From the NCBI GenBank assembly GCA_051647685.1, contig JBOFEG010000041.1, positions 62,001 through 126,000 of the forward strand: a stretch of 64,000 nucleotides of DNA. The letters are read 5' to 3'. The translations under genes and the position numbers were made by a program. Positions within the stretch are counted from its first letter, which is position 1, and each line of letters begins with the position of its first letter. Below, piece by piece: positions 13,042 to 21,393 of the stretch. The DNA is from CALTSX01 sp051647685 (GTDB lineage: Bacteria > Chlamydiota > Chlamydiia > Chlamydiales > CALTSX01). Below the pieces are notes generated by a model that searched no databases, had not been told where the DNA came from, and saw nothing but the letters and a program-made list of their open reading frames with translations.

Positions 13042-13868
13042 AGGTTCCTTTGGCGCAGAGTTTCATATAGCAAGATTGTAGCTGCATTAGATACGTTGAG
13101 GGAATCTGCAGCTCCACGCATCGGAATTACGATAGATGCCGTCGCGCACTCTAGCCAAAATTTAGATAATCCAACTTGTTCTCTACCCATAGCAAAAGCC
13201 ATTGCCGTTGTATAGTCTATTTCGTAATAGAGAATAGTTGCATCCGGAGAGGTTGCATAAACTGGAATTTTATGTTTTTGTAAAATCCTTAATGCTTCTT
13301 GTGATGTCATTACAAATATCGGTATAGAAAAAAAAGTACCTACACTAGCTCGAATGACATTGGGGTTATGAATATCGGTTGCTGGATCGCATACAAAAAT
13401 AGCATCCGCACCGGAACCATCCGCAGATCTAATAATAGATCCTAAATTTCCCGGCTTCTCTAGTGTTTCTACGATAAGTAGAATAGGATTTATTTTCTGT
13501 TTAAGGAAAGTATCACAGTCATCCAATGTGCGGAATTGTTGCTGCCCAATACCGAGCAGTCCATCGGGCCTATCTCGATAAGAAATTTTGGCAAATGCGG
13601 GCTTCGCTAACTCAATAAGCTTTATTCCCGATTCAGATGCGTTCTCTAGCAATGTAGTCTCTGATGATCCAAGAAATAGTTCAGGACAGAAGTAGATTGT
13701 ATTGATCTTTGCTTTTTGTTGCAAAGCTCGAAGTAATTCGCGATAGCCTTCGATGAGGTATAATTTTGTTTTGTCCCGTTCCCTTCGATTTCGAAGGCGC
13801 ACGGCTTCTTTTACATGGGGATTTTGCAGACTTGTAATTACAGAGGACTCGATCATAAAGGCTGCCAT
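13038..13868 (-). CDS. SpoU/TrmH-family RNA 2'-O-methyltransferase
   Basis: 276 residues. An N-terminal RNA-binding substrate domain (SLQNPHVKEAVRLRNRR, LIEGYREL) is followed by the SPOUT knot: EKPGNLGSIIRSADGSGAD, GREQVGLS, and the C-terminal VIPMRG..DSLNVSNAA motif that holds S-adenosylmethionine. It likely methylates a ribose of rRNA or tRNA. It overlaps the next gene upstream by 16 bases and follows the same order as Chlamydia (lpxK region, spoU, methyltransferase). Confidence 0.9.
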   Translation of the reverse strand: MAAFMIESSVITSLQNPHVKEAVRLRNRRERDKTKLYLIEGYRELLRALQQKAKINTIYFCPELFLGSSETTLLENASESGIKLIELAKPAFAKISYRDRPDGLLGIGQQQFRTLDDCDTFLKQKINPILLIVETLEKPGNLGSIIRSADGSGADAIFVCDPATDIHNPNVIRASVGTFFSIPIFVMTSQEALRILQKHKIPVYATSPDATILYYEIDYTTAMAFAMGREQVGLSKFWLECATASIVIPMRGAADSLNVSNAATILLYETLRQRNL

Positions 13869-14692
13869 ATAGCGTAACTGCCAGCTGGTACTTTATAGCC
13901 ATTTGTTGGCTTTAGTGTCATCTCTCCAGATTCAACGTGAGCGCTAGACATAGGTAAATTTTGAAAAACAATATTTTTAAGAGTAAGAGGGGTCAGCCCT
14001 GGCGTATGACAAGTAAGTAGTAGGAAAAGAGGATTGGAGGTTAGAAGCTTTTTACAGAGGAGAAAAATATTAATAATATCTCTTTCAATTTTAAATACCT
14101 CTCCTCGACTGCCTCTCCCAAAAGAAGGTGGATCTAAAATAATGGCGTCGTAGAATTGCTCTCGCCTAATTTCTCTCGTCAAAAATTTATGTACGTCATC
14201 AACAATCCAGCGAATGGGAGCCTGTTGTAAATGGTTAAGTGCTGCATTTTCTCGTGCATAAGTAACCATTCCTTTTGATGCATCTACATGGCAAACAGAG
14301 GCTCCCGCTTTTGCAGCAGCAATAGTAGCTCCTCCAGAATATGCAAATAAATTGAGAACGCGAATAGGTCTTTTAGCGGTACTTATTTTTTCTTGAATCC
14401 AAGGCCAAAAATGACTGTGTTCCGGGAATACTCCCATATGGCCAAAATCGGTGGGAGAAATCTGAAAAGAAATATCTTTCAAAATAATTTCCCAACTCTT
14501 GGGTAAATCACGGAAGGTTTCCCAACGATTTTCAGGATGGCGAAAGAATATGGCATCATTTCGCCTCCACTCTTCTTTAGAGAGGGTGGGGTTCCATACG
14601 GCTCCGATAGCGGGTCTTGAAAAAATATAAGGACCAAAGCGCTCCAGTTTTCTCTCGAGGCCACTGTCTAATAATTCATATTCAGTTTTCAT
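13853..14692 (-). CDS. class I SAM-dependent methyltransferase (RlmI/YccW-like)
   Basis: 279 residues with a Rossmann SAM-binding motif LNLFAYSGGATIAAAKAGA, the acidic HVDASKGM second strand, and DPPSFGRGSRGE as motif IV. This arrangement matches the RlmI/RlmK-like rRNA m5C/m2G methyltransferases without their PUA domain. The DPPSFGRG motif supports a nucleic-acid base substrate. It overlaps the SpoU gene and is probably in one operon with it. Substrate is inferred only at the level of RNA. Confidence 0.85.
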   Translation of the reverse strand: MKTEYELLDSGLERKLERFGPYIFSRPAIGAVWNPTLSKEEWRRNDAIFFRHPENRWETFRDLPKSWEIILKDISFQISPTDFGHMGVFPEHSHFWPWIQEKISTAKRPIRVLNLFAYSGGATIAAAKAGASVCHVDASKGMVTYARENAALNHLQQAPIRWIVDDVHKFLTREIRREQFYDAIILDPPSFGRGSRGEVFKIERDIINIFLLCKKLLTSNPLFLLLTCHTPGLTPLTLKNIVFQNLPMSSAHVESGEMTLKPTNGYKVPAGSYAIWQPL

Positions 14693-14762
14693 AAATGTAT
14701 AGAATCATATTGTAATAATTGGTGTATAAGAATACTACAAAATGCGGTAGATGTATATTCAA

Positions 14763-15476
14763 TTAAATAGTTTGTTTTTGACAAATTCTGGATGTATTAA
14801 TTTCGCTAATCCAGATTTTATCTCGATCAACATGGTCTTGGATCCATGTTGCTGCTTTTTTTCCTAGACGAATCGGAAGGTGTATAATTTTTTCTTGATA
14901 GTGAACAGGGAGCGGTAGAGTATGAGTGCGGATCCAATTGCGAATACAACTAAATACTTTCCATCCATTAAAGGATGTGCGAGTAGCCTGAATTACTTCC
15001 ATAGTATATGCATTTTGAAAAATAGCGGGATAAGAGAGTTGAATCCCCCAAGAAATAGTTTCCTTGCTAAATACCTGTGGCAGAATTTTTCCATTAGAGT
15101 CTAGCAAAAATTCATGGGTTTGCATATGAACCTCTGGTTGTAATGGACTACATATATATTGCTTTTGCCCTACTGCGATAGCCCGAAAGTTTTCTATTTG
15201 TTGTGATAGTGCATAAGTCAGGGATATTTTTTGTTTTGGGATTTTTCCACGCAACATGTCAATATATTTTTGATACCTATTCATAAATGTATCAATGGTA
15301 AGAGAGGTTTTGTCAAAGGGAACCACTTTTGATATATTGAGAATAGCTAGGGGTGATAAATATCGTAACAAATTTTCCATTTCTATTGGATCTAGTAACA
15401 CCTGGATTTTTTGCCATTTAGAAAAAAGGGGCCTTTTAAAATCACTAGACTCGATAATTTGTAATGGCTTGCTCAT
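14763..15476 (-). CDS. conserved chlamydial-type protein of unknown function
   Basis: 237 residues, basic, no signal peptide or membrane helix. It has no motif I recognise. The start overlaps the lspA stop by four bases (ATGA), so it is translated from the nrdR-dksA-lspA transcript. The C-terminal half is rich in aromatic and basic residues (WKVFSCIRNWIRT, HYQEKIIHLPIRLGKKAA), which would suit RNA or membrane-surface binding, but this is only a guess. Confidence 0.7.
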   Translation of the reverse strand: MSKPLQIIESSDFKRPLFSKWQKIQVLLDPIEMENLLRYLSPLAILNISKVVPFDKTSLTIDTFMNRYQKYIDMLRGKIPKQKISLTYALSQQIENFRAIAVGQKQYICSPLQPEVHMQTHEFLLDSNGKILPQVFSKETISWGIQLSYPAIFQNAYTMEVIQATRTSFNGWKVFSCIRNWIRTHTLPLPVHYQEKIIHLPIRLGKKAATWIQDHVDRDKIWISEINTSRICQKQTI

Positions 15477-15988
15477 GTGCTTGTCGCTGTTTTTTTACCC
15501 GTCAGATAAATAATAAAAATTCCTAAACAACCACAACAAATAGACAGATCAGCAATATTAAATACCGGAAGAGAGAATCCCCAAAAAGAAAAATGAATCA
15601 TATCGATAACATGTCCATAGATAAAATAATCTAAGATATTTCCAAGAGCACCAGAAAAAATAGTAATAAGAAACAGTTTTCTCCAAAAATCGTAAGAGGT
15701 TTGGAGAATGTAATAAAACAATAAAGAAACCACAAGAATACGGGAGATGACAAGGGCCCGTGGGAATGTGGAGAAAACCCCCCAAGCTCCCCCGGGATTA
15801 ATAACATGAGTTAACGTGCAATCAATTCCACCAAGCAAATTATGAAAAATTCCTATTCCTCCATAGGGATATTCGCTGTTATATCCAACGGCATGATAAG
15901 GAAGATAGAGATAGATGGCCAATTTGGAGAGACTATCACAAAGTAGGATAAACATTCCAATGAGGTACAATCGCACAGGTTTGTACAC
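15473..15988 (-). CDS. lspA: lipoprotein signal peptidase (signal peptidase II)
   Basis: Inner-membrane aspartyl protease that cleaves signal peptides of lipidated prolipoproteins. 171 residues with four hydrophobic segments. The catalytic aspartates are Asp120 in GNILDY and Asp129 in HVIDMI, and the conserved NPGGAWG segment lies near 64. Length and topology are standard. It starts one base after the dksA-like stop. Its likely clients here include the lipobox proteins at 27715 and 42527. Confidence 0.93.
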   Translation of the reverse strand: MYKPVRLYLIGMFILLCDSLSKLAIYLYLPYHAVGYNSEYPYGGIGIFHNLLGGIDCTLTHVINPGGAWGVFSTFPRALVISRILVVSLLFYYILQTSYDFWRKLFLITIFSGALGNILDYFIYGHVIDMIHFSFWGFSLPVFNIADLSICCGCLGIFIIYLTGKKTATST

Positions 15989-16354
15989 TTAAATAAGTCC
16001 TTTTTCTGATTTTTCTTGAGCAAGTACAGTCATAGTGGCATACGGCATAGCGTCCAATCTTTTTCGAGAGATAGTCTCCCCTGTCATATCACACACTCCA
16101 TATGTCCCCTCATCGATTTTTTCTAAAGCTCTTGCGACTTGTCTTAAAATATCCATTTCGTTGGATGTGATGCGAATGCTCATGGTTTTCCCAAAATCAT
16201 CAGATCCCTCATCTGCTTGATGTTGAGAATAGCCTTGAGGCTCTTCCGATTTGACTTCTTCGGATGCTTCTTTGACTAATCTAGAGAGGTGGTCTTTAAG
16301 TTCAATCAATATTTTTTTAAATTTATGAATTTCTTGTGGAGTTAATGGCTGCAT
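15989..16354 (-). CDS. dksA: DksA/TraR-family protein lacking the zinc-finger cysteines
   Basis: 121 residues: an N-terminal coiled-coil hairpin (about 5-80) and a C-terminal globular segment YGVCDMTGETISRKRL...PYATMTV that aligns with the DksA zinc finger. Of the four zinc ligands only Cys88 remains; the others are threonine, methionine or alanine. The acidic DxxDxA tip of E. coli DksA is not evident. Family members bind RNA polymerase through the secondary channel. Position between nrdR and lspA matches Chlamydia. It is probably a metal-free DksA-like factor. Confidence 0.82.
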   Translation of the reverse strand: MQPLTPQEIHKFKKILIELKDHLSRLVKEASEEVKSEEPQGYSQHQADEGSDDFGKTMSIRITSNEMDILRQVARALEKIDEGTYGVCDMTGETISRKRLDAMPYATMTVLAQEKSEKGLI

Positions 16355-16360
16355 ATTGGA

Positions 16361-16828
16361 TTAATTCCTATTCAACATGGTTTCTGGATGTATTTGCTCT
16401 ATTTCGCTGATTAATTCGTCTATTTCTTGCATTCTCTTATAGACACAGGTAAATCGAATATAAACCATTTTATCGAGAACCCGGAGTTTTCGCAAAACGA
16501 TTTCGCCAAGTGTCATGGTATCAATCATTTCTATGTTGTTTCGGAGGAGATCTATTTGGATTTCACGAGCTAGTTGATCGATTTGCTCTTTATCTATTTT
16601 AGAATATAGACAAGCTTTGCTGATTCCGGATGTGATTTTATCTATCTGAAATTCTTCATATCGGCCGTCTCTTTTCCGAACTTGTATGTCCAGGGCAATA
16701 GCCTCAAATGTGGTAAATCTCTTTTCACACTGAAGACATGCTCGACGTCTTCTAACAGAACTTAAGCCATCGGAGTATCGAGAATCAGTGACTTTAGTTT
16801 CTTGTGTTTCACAAAAAGGGCATTTCAT
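16361..16828 (-). CDS. nrdR: transcriptional repressor NrdR
   Basis: 155 residues starting MKCPFC: a zinc ribbon with Cys3, Cys6, Cys31 and Cys34, the basic SSVRRRRACLQC segment that contacts DNA, then an ATP-cone domain (about 50-140) that senses dNTP/ATP. It represses ribonucleotide reductase genes by binding NrdR boxes. The frame stays open upstream to 16933, but that stretch is the antisense of tRNA-Ser, and the zinc ribbon fixes the start at 16828. It heads the nrdR-dksA-lspA cluster. Confidence 0.94.
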   Translation of the reverse strand: MKCPFCETQETKVTDSRYSDGLSSVRRRRACLQCEKRFTTFEAIALDIQVRKRDGRYEEFQIDKITSGISKACLYSKIDKEQIDQLAREIQIDLLRNNIEMIDTMTLGEIVLRKLRVLDKMVYIRFTCVYKRMQEIDELISEIEQIHPETMLNRN

Positions 16829-16852
16829 GTAAGTACCTTTGCTATTTATAAT

Positions 16853-16939
16853 CGGAGGAGGTGGGATTCGAACCCACGATAAGATTTCTCCTATACACGC
16901 TTTCCAAGCGAGCTCCTTCAGCCACTCAGACACTCCTCC
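16853..16939 (-). tRNA. tRNA-Ser (anticodon GGA)
   Basis: 87-nt class II tRNA: acceptor GGAGGAG pairs with CTCCTCC, discriminator G, anticodon loop CTTGGAAAG gives GGA, and a long variable arm precedes the GTTCGAATCCC T-loop. CCA is not encoded. It lies just upstream of nrdR, possibly processed from the same transcript. Confidence 0.96.
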
Positions 16940-16990
16940 CTATATATTTAGATAAATCGATGCTATTTTACAATAGCCTTAAAGAGATAA

Positions 16991-17938
16991 ATGGATATAA
17001 TTTTTAATAAAAGTACATTTAATATGAAGAGAAAAAAACTATTTGTTCTATTAATCGGATTTTTTTTTCTCGTTGTATTACAAACTCGCATGGGTTGTCT
17101 GGCAAAAGAGCTTTTTCCTCGCGAGCGAAATCTAGTTGTTGTTAGTATTGTTCCCTACCAAATTTTTGTTGAGAAGATATCAGGGAATACTATTGCGGTG
17201 CACAGCTTGGTTCCACCGGGAATGGATGTGCATACTTTTGAACCCACTATGAGATCAGTAAGTTTTCTGTTTACTGCTCGAGGATGGATTGGGGTTGGGG
17301 AGCCTTTTGAAAAGAAAATTACTGATACACTACATCATACTTCTAAGGCCATTACGCTTAACATAAGCGACCATCTCTCTTTGCTCCAATACCCCAATAC
17401 GCTTCATTTCCATCCATCGGATCCGACTTCACATTCTTGCACTGGAAAAGATCTCCATGTTTGGCTAAGCCCAAAGTTGGTCGCTGCACAAATCCCGTTG
17501 ATTACCGATTCCTTAGTGTCTATGTTTCCAGAGAATCGAGAATGTTATTCATCTAATGCCAAGAATTTGTTGAAAGAGATAGACGAACTGAATATTTATT
17601 TAGAAAAAACTCTATCTCCCATTGCTGGCAGTACTTTTCTAATCTCTCATCCAGCTCTTGGATATTTTTGTAAGGATTATCATCTATTTCAATTGTCTGT
17701 AGAAACAGACGGCAAAGAGCCCTTGCCAAAGGATTTAAGTCGGATTCTAACTCTTGCTCGAGAAAAAAATGTTAAACTAATGGTTGTACAGAAAAATTAT
17801 CCGGATAAGGGAGCTAAAATTATTGCAAAGCAGCTCCAAATTCCGATCTATTACTTCGATCCATACCAAAGTAATTATATCGAGAATTTACAAGAACTTG
17901 CTACAGTATTGCGTAAAACATATCTGCCCTCTCAATGA
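16991..17938 (+). CDS. znuA: zinc/metal ABC transporter, periplasmic binding protein (TroA/ZnuA family)
   Basis: 315 residues with an N-terminal hydrophobic export signal (MKRKKLFVLLIGFFFLVVL region). Cluster A-1 features are present: MDVHTFEP with the first His ligand, a short His-containing loop (HFHPSDPTSHS) before HVWLSP with the second, SHPALGYF with the third, and FDPY near the C-terminus with the Asp ligand. It captures Zn2+ or Mn2+ for the permease encoded next. The second ATG at 17024 gives a more typical signal peptide; the first has an AGAGAT element. It overlaps the ATPase gene by four bases. Confidence 0.88.
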   Translation: MDIIFNKSTFNMKRKKLFVLLIGFFFLVVLQTRMGCLAKELFPRERNLVVVSIVPYQIFVEKISGNTIAVHSLVPPGMDVHTFEPTMRSVSFLFTARGWIGVGEPFEKKITDTLHHTSKAITLNISDHLSLLQYPNTLHFHPSDPTSHSCTGKDLHVWLSPKLVAAQIPLITDSLVSMFPENRECYSSNAKNLLKEIDELNIYLEKTLSPIAGSTFLISHPALGYFCKDYHLFQLSVETDGKEPLPKDLSRILTLAREKNVKLMVVQKNYPDKGAKIIAKQLQIPIYYFDPYQSNYIENLQELATVLRKTYLPSQ

Positions 17939-18657
17939 ATCAACCTGTAATTATTTTTGATGAAGTTTCTTTCGGTTATGAACGCAGGTCTATTCTAACG
18001 GATATTACTGTTCAAATTTATGCAGGAGAATATATCGGTGTTTTTGGTCCGAATGGGGGTGGAAAGACAACTTTTCTGCATCTCCTGCTCGGACTTTTGC
18101 AACCAATACAAGGAAAGATTGCTATAGTTCCAAGCTCTCTGCGGAAACGTATTGGATTTGTCCCTCAGCGTTTTCCCTTTGATACAAAATTTCCAATTAG
18201 TGTTCTCGAAGTTGTTTTGATGGGCGCTTTATCTAAAATTACTTGGATGGGACAACCGAGAAAACGAGATCAAATTCGAGCTAAAGAGCTTTTGGAACTT
18301 TTAGGTCTTTTGCCCCTGCAACACAGGCCTTTTGGTTCTCTTTCAGGAGGACAAGTTCAGAGAGTTTTAATCGCTAGAGCATTGCTAGGCAACCCAAAGA
18401 TTTTATTGTTAGATGAGCCTACTGCTAATGTAGATTTGCCGTCAGGAGATACTATTAAAAATTTACTGACTAGCTTGAAGGATGATTTAACTATTGTTCA
18501 TGTGACTCATAATTTAGATGATATTATGAATGGCGCTCAAAGATTTTTTTGTATCAACAAGACTCTTACGTCATACAATCCAGACAATATTTGCAGTCAT
18601 TTTATGCAAGGGCTATACCATAAGTCCTATTTGCCCAATCCACCCACTATACTATAA
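17935..18657 (+). CDS. znuC: zinc/metal ABC transporter, ATPase subunit
   Basis: 240 residues. Walker A GPNGGGKTT near 39-47, Q-loop VPQR, ABC signature LSGGQVQRVLIARAL, Walker B ILLLDEP and switch His in VHVTHNLDD are all intact. It energises metal import together with the neighbouring binding protein and permease. The ATG overlaps the previous stop (ATGA), and the permease starts four bases after its stop, so the three form an operon in the order known from Chlamydia. Confidence 0.93.
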   Translation: MNQPVIIFDEVSFGYERRSILTDITVQIYAGEYIGVFGPNGGGKTTFLHLLLGLLQPIQGKIAIVPSSLRKRIGFVPQRFPFDTKFPISVLEVVLMGALSKITWMGQPRKRDQIRAKELLELLGLLPLQHRPFGSLSGGQVQRVLIARALLGNPKILLLDEPTANVDLPSGDTIKNLLTSLKDDLTIVHVTHNLDDIMNGAQRFFCINKTLTSYNPDNICSHFMQGLYHKSYLPNPPTIL

Positions 18658-18661
18658 TTGC

Positions 18662-19489
18662 ATGAAAAATTTTCTCTTAGAACTGACTTCGAGTCCTTTT
18701 CTCACAATGGCTTTTTTATCTGCTTGTTTAGCATCTGTTGCCGCCGGTATTGTGGGATCTTATATTGTTATTAAGCGAATTGTTTTTATTAGCGGAGGTA
18801 TTTCTCATTCGGTACTTGGGGGTCTCGGGCTTTTTTTTTATTTGCAGAGAACTCTACAGCTTGCTTGGCTAAAACCTTTATATGGCGCCTTGGTCTTTGC
18901 GATTATTTCAGCCTTTTTAATCGGTATCATTCATTTGCGCTACAAGGGACGGGAGGATATTATCATCGCAGCTATGTGGGCCTTTGGAATGTCACTTGGT
19001 GTACTTTTTACCTCTTTGACTCCAGGATATAATGTAGAACTAATCTCTTTTTTGTTTGGCAATATTTTATGGACAACTCCCAGCGATTTGATCTTACTAG
19101 GAGTTCTGGATGTAGCTTTGCTGATAGCTACTTTATTTCTACATCCCTATTTTTTTGCTATTTGTTTTGATGAACGTCAGGCGAGACTTCAAACTAAATA
19201 TGTAGATATTATTTATTTTATACTACTCGCGTTTACAGCAATAACGATTGTTTTATTGATTCAAATCATAGGAGCTATTTTAATTATTTCTATGTTATGC
19301 CTCCCATCGGCTATAGCCAATCTGATTACTAAAAAATTTATTCTCCTCGTACCTATAGCTATTGGAATTAGTATTTTATTTTCTTTTGTAGGACTTTACT
19401 TCTCTTTCACTTTTAATTGGCCAACAGGAGCGACTATTGGACTGCTCTCAACCACAGTATATTTAATGTGTTCCTTAAAATTAAAATAA
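18662..19489 (+). CDS. znuB: zinc/metal ABC transporter, permease subunit
   Basis: 275-residue polytopic protein of the ABC-3 family with about eight hydrophobic segments. It carries the family motif ISGGISHSVLGGLG after the first membrane pair. The open frame extends upstream to 18530 inside the ATPase gene, but ATG 18662 directly follows the ATPase stop and gives the expected length and N-terminus. It forms the membrane channel of the importer. About 120 bases separate it from rplU, which has its own promoter. Confidence 0.9.
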   Translation: MKNFLLELTSSPFLTMAFLSACLASVAAGIVGSYIVIKRIVFISGGISHSVLGGLGLFFYLQRTLQLAWLKPLYGALVFAIISAFLIGIIHLRYKGREDIIIAAMWAFGMSLGVLFTSLTPGYNVELISFLFGNILWTTPSDLILLGVLDVALLIATLFLHPYFFAICFDERQARLQTKYVDIIYFILLAFTAITIVLLIQIIGAILIISMLCLPSAIANLITKKFILLVPIAIGISILFSFVGLYFSFTFNWPTGATIGLLSTTVYLMCSLKLK

Positions 19490-19537
19490 TTTTTATTTTA
19501 TTTTTTCGACTCTTTATGGAAAAGCATAGCTCTAGAG

Positions 19538-19566
19538 TTGACTTTCAATGCTGTTTTTCTTATTAT
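19538..19566 (+). promoter_or_regulatory. sigma-70-type promoter for rplU-rpmA-obg
   Basis: TTGACT (19538-19543), a 17-base spacer, then TATTAT (19561-19566), about 47 bases ahead of the rplU start. Both hexamers match the housekeeping consensus at five of six positions. Position and spacing make this the best promoter call in the window. Confidence 0.7.
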
Positions 19567-19613
19567 AAGCGGTTTCTTTGCATGCCATGCTAGATGTAAC
19601 CCCGGGAGATACC

Positions 19614-19934
19614 ATGTACGCAATTATTGAAGCTGGTGGAAAACAGTATCAAGTAAAAAAAGATGATATAGTAGAAATAGATTTAATTGAAGAAACTACT
19701 GAGAATATTCCTCTTCCCAAAATATTACTGCTGCACAATGGAACTGAGACTATCGTAGGCACTCCTTATGTATCTAATTGGCAAATTGAAGCACAATATG
19801 TCAATCAAACTAAAGGGCCTAAAGTTATCGCTTATAAATATAAGCGTAGAAAAAACTATCGAAGAAAGGTTGGACATCGCCAACGCTATACAAAAATAAA
19901 AATTGTCGAATTTAAAGAAAAGGGAACCGAATAA
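19614..19934 (+). CDS. rplU: 50S ribosomal protein L21
   Basis: 106 residues beginning MYAIIEAGGKQYQV, the standard L21 N-terminus, with the basic YKYKRRKNYRRK and HRQ motif near the C-terminus that contacts 23S rRNA. The frame is open 36 bases further upstream, but the GGGAGA ribosome site before ATG 19614 and the family N-terminus fix the start. The stop overlaps the rpmA start (TAATG). Confidence 0.97.
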   Translation: MYAIIEAGGKQYQVKKDDIVEIDLIEETTENIPLPKILLLHNGTETIVGTPYVSNWQIEAQYVNQTKGPKVIAYKYKRRKNYRRKVGHRQRYTKIKIVEFKEKGTE

Positions 19935-20197
19935 TGGCACATAAGAAAGGACAAGGCTCCTCAAAGAATGGAAGAGATTCTAATGCACAGAGACTTGGCG
20001 TAAAAAAAACTCATGGACAGTTCGTTAAGGCAGGAAATATTATCGTGCGTCAACGCGGGACAAAATGGACTCCATCAAAGAATGTCGGAAGAGGTTCGGA
20101 CGATACTATCTTTTCATTGATCGATGGTACTGTGTCCTTTACCAAAAACAAGCGCACTATGGTGTCAGTGCTTCCTCAGGTTTCCTCTACACCTTAA
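19934..20197 (+). CDS. rpmA: 50S ribosomal protein L27
   Basis: 87 residues starting MAHKKGQGSSKNGRDS, with the L27 core GVKKTHGQFVKAGNIIVRQRGTKW. The N-terminal tail reaches the peptidyl-transferase centre; there is no Firmicute-type cleavable extension. It is coupled to rplU by a one-base overlap and is followed eight bases later by obg, the widespread rplU-rpmA-obg order. Confidence 0.97.
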   Translation: MAHKKGQGSSKNGRDSNAQRLGVKKTHGQFVKAGNIIVRQRGTKWTPSKNVGRGSDDTIFSLIDGTVSFTKNKRTMVSVLPQVSSTP

Positions 20198-20205
20198 ATA
20201 TTTAT

Positions 20206-21216
20206 ATGTTTATCGATCGAATGCAATTAACCTTAAATGGCGGCAGAGGCGGCAATGGATTAGTTGCTTGGACGAGAAAAAAATATATTCCTAAAGGAGG
20301 CCCTTGTGGCGGAAACGGCGGTCCTGGTGGGTCTATTTTTATTCAAGCCGATTCCAATTTAATTTCTTTTGACCGTTATCGCAACAAGAAAATTTTCAAA
20401 GCACAAAATGGTAGACCGGGCGGCCCTAATCAACAACAAGGGGCTAAAGGGCTCGATCAAACTCTACTAGTACCCCTAGGAACAATTGTAAAACATGGAG
20501 AAACATCTGCCATTATTTATGATTTTACACAAGATGGGGAAAGCTATCTGATTTGCCGCGGTGGCAGAGGTGGACTTGGAAATACTTTCTTTAAGTCTTC
20601 TACAAATCAAGCACCTAATTTTGCAACAGAGGGCAAAGAAGGTGAATCTTTGCAAGCCACTTTCGAACTCAAATTATTGGCAGATGTGGGCTTAATAGGA
20701 ATGCCAAATGCGGGCAAATCTACTCTTTTTTCTCAACTAACTTCACATTATGTAGCGCAAGCGTCATATCCATTTACTACCTTACAGCCCAATATTTCTT
20801 ATATTGAAAATAAAAAGTCAGATCGCATTCTTATCGCAGATATTCCAGGCATTATTGAGTACGCTCACAAAAATAAAGGTCTTGGATTTTCTTTCCTACA
20901 GCATATTGAGCGAAGCTCTGTCCTTCTCTTTATATTGGACACGTCTAAAGTAGATAATTCCTCCCCTATTCGAGATTTTCAAATCTTGCAGCAAGAGCTG
21001 CTAGCTTATAACAAGGAAATTGCAGAAAAACCTTTTTCAGTGGTTCTAAATAAGATTGACCACCCCGATTCTAGCGCAGAAGTGGAACAATTTAATAAAA
21101 AATACATAGGAAGGTTTCCAATTCTTACTACTTCGGCTTTACTTGGGACAGGTGTAGATATCGTTCGTGAACATATCATAGATGTGATGGATAAATTTGG
21201 TCAGAGTCGGGATTGA
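20206..21216 (+). CDS. obg: GTPase Obg/CgtA
   Basis: About 336 residues. A glycine-rich Obg domain (NGGRGGNGLVAW, GGPCGGNGGPGGS) is followed by a GTPase with G1 GMPNAGKST, G3 DIPGI and G4 NKID. It acts in 50S assembly and stress signalling. The C-terminal variable domain is short, as in chlamydiae. ATG 20206 is chosen; the frame upstream overlaps rpmA, and ATG 20221 (MQLTLNGG) is a close alternative. The last codons overlap the 3' end of tRNA-Phe on the other strand by 19 bases. Confidence 0.95.
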   Translation: MFIDRMQLTLNGGRGGNGLVAWTRKKYIPKGGPCGGNGGPGGSIFIQADSNLISFDRYRNKKIFKAQNGRPGGPNQQQGAKGLDQTLLVPLGTIVKHGETSAIIYDFTQDGESYLICRGGRGGLGNTFFKSSTNQAPNFATEGKEGESLQATFELKLLADVGLIGMPNAGKSTLFSQLTSHYVAQASYPFTTLQPNISYIENKKSDRILIADIPGIIEYAHKNKGLGFSFLQHIERSSVLLFILDTSKVDNSSPIRDFQILQQELLAYNKEIAEKPFSVVLNKIDHPDSSAEVEQFNKKYIGRFPILTTSALLGTGVDIVREHIIDVMDKFGQSRD

Positions 21217-21270
21217 ACCGACGACACAAGGATTTTCAGTCCTTTGCTCTACCAACTGAGCTATCTGACC
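21198..21270 (-). tRNA. tRNA-Phe (anticodon GAA)
   Basis: 73-nt cloverleaf on the minus strand: acceptor GGTCAGA pairs with TCTGACC, D-arm GCTCAGTTGGTAGAGC, anticodon loop with GAA in ACTGAAAATCC, T-loop GTTCAATCC, discriminator A. CCA is not encoded. Its 3' end is embedded in the obg stop region on the plus strand. Confidence 0.97.
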
Positions 21271-21393
21271 TTTTAATGTAAGTGAATAAGAGTAAAAAAT
21301 CTCCGTGATTTTCTGCAATGATTTTGTAGAATAAAAAATTGTTAGCCGTAAAGAAATTCTACTCTTCTCCTTTGATTTTTCTTTAGAATTCGA

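Noticed and set aside
16829..16933. N-terminal extension of the nrdR frame
   Set aside because: The extra codons are antisense to tRNA-Ser and precede the invariant MKCPFC zinc-ribbon start.
20065..20205. N-terminal extension of the obg frame
   Set aside because: It overlaps rpmA in another frame and precedes the conserved Obg domain start.
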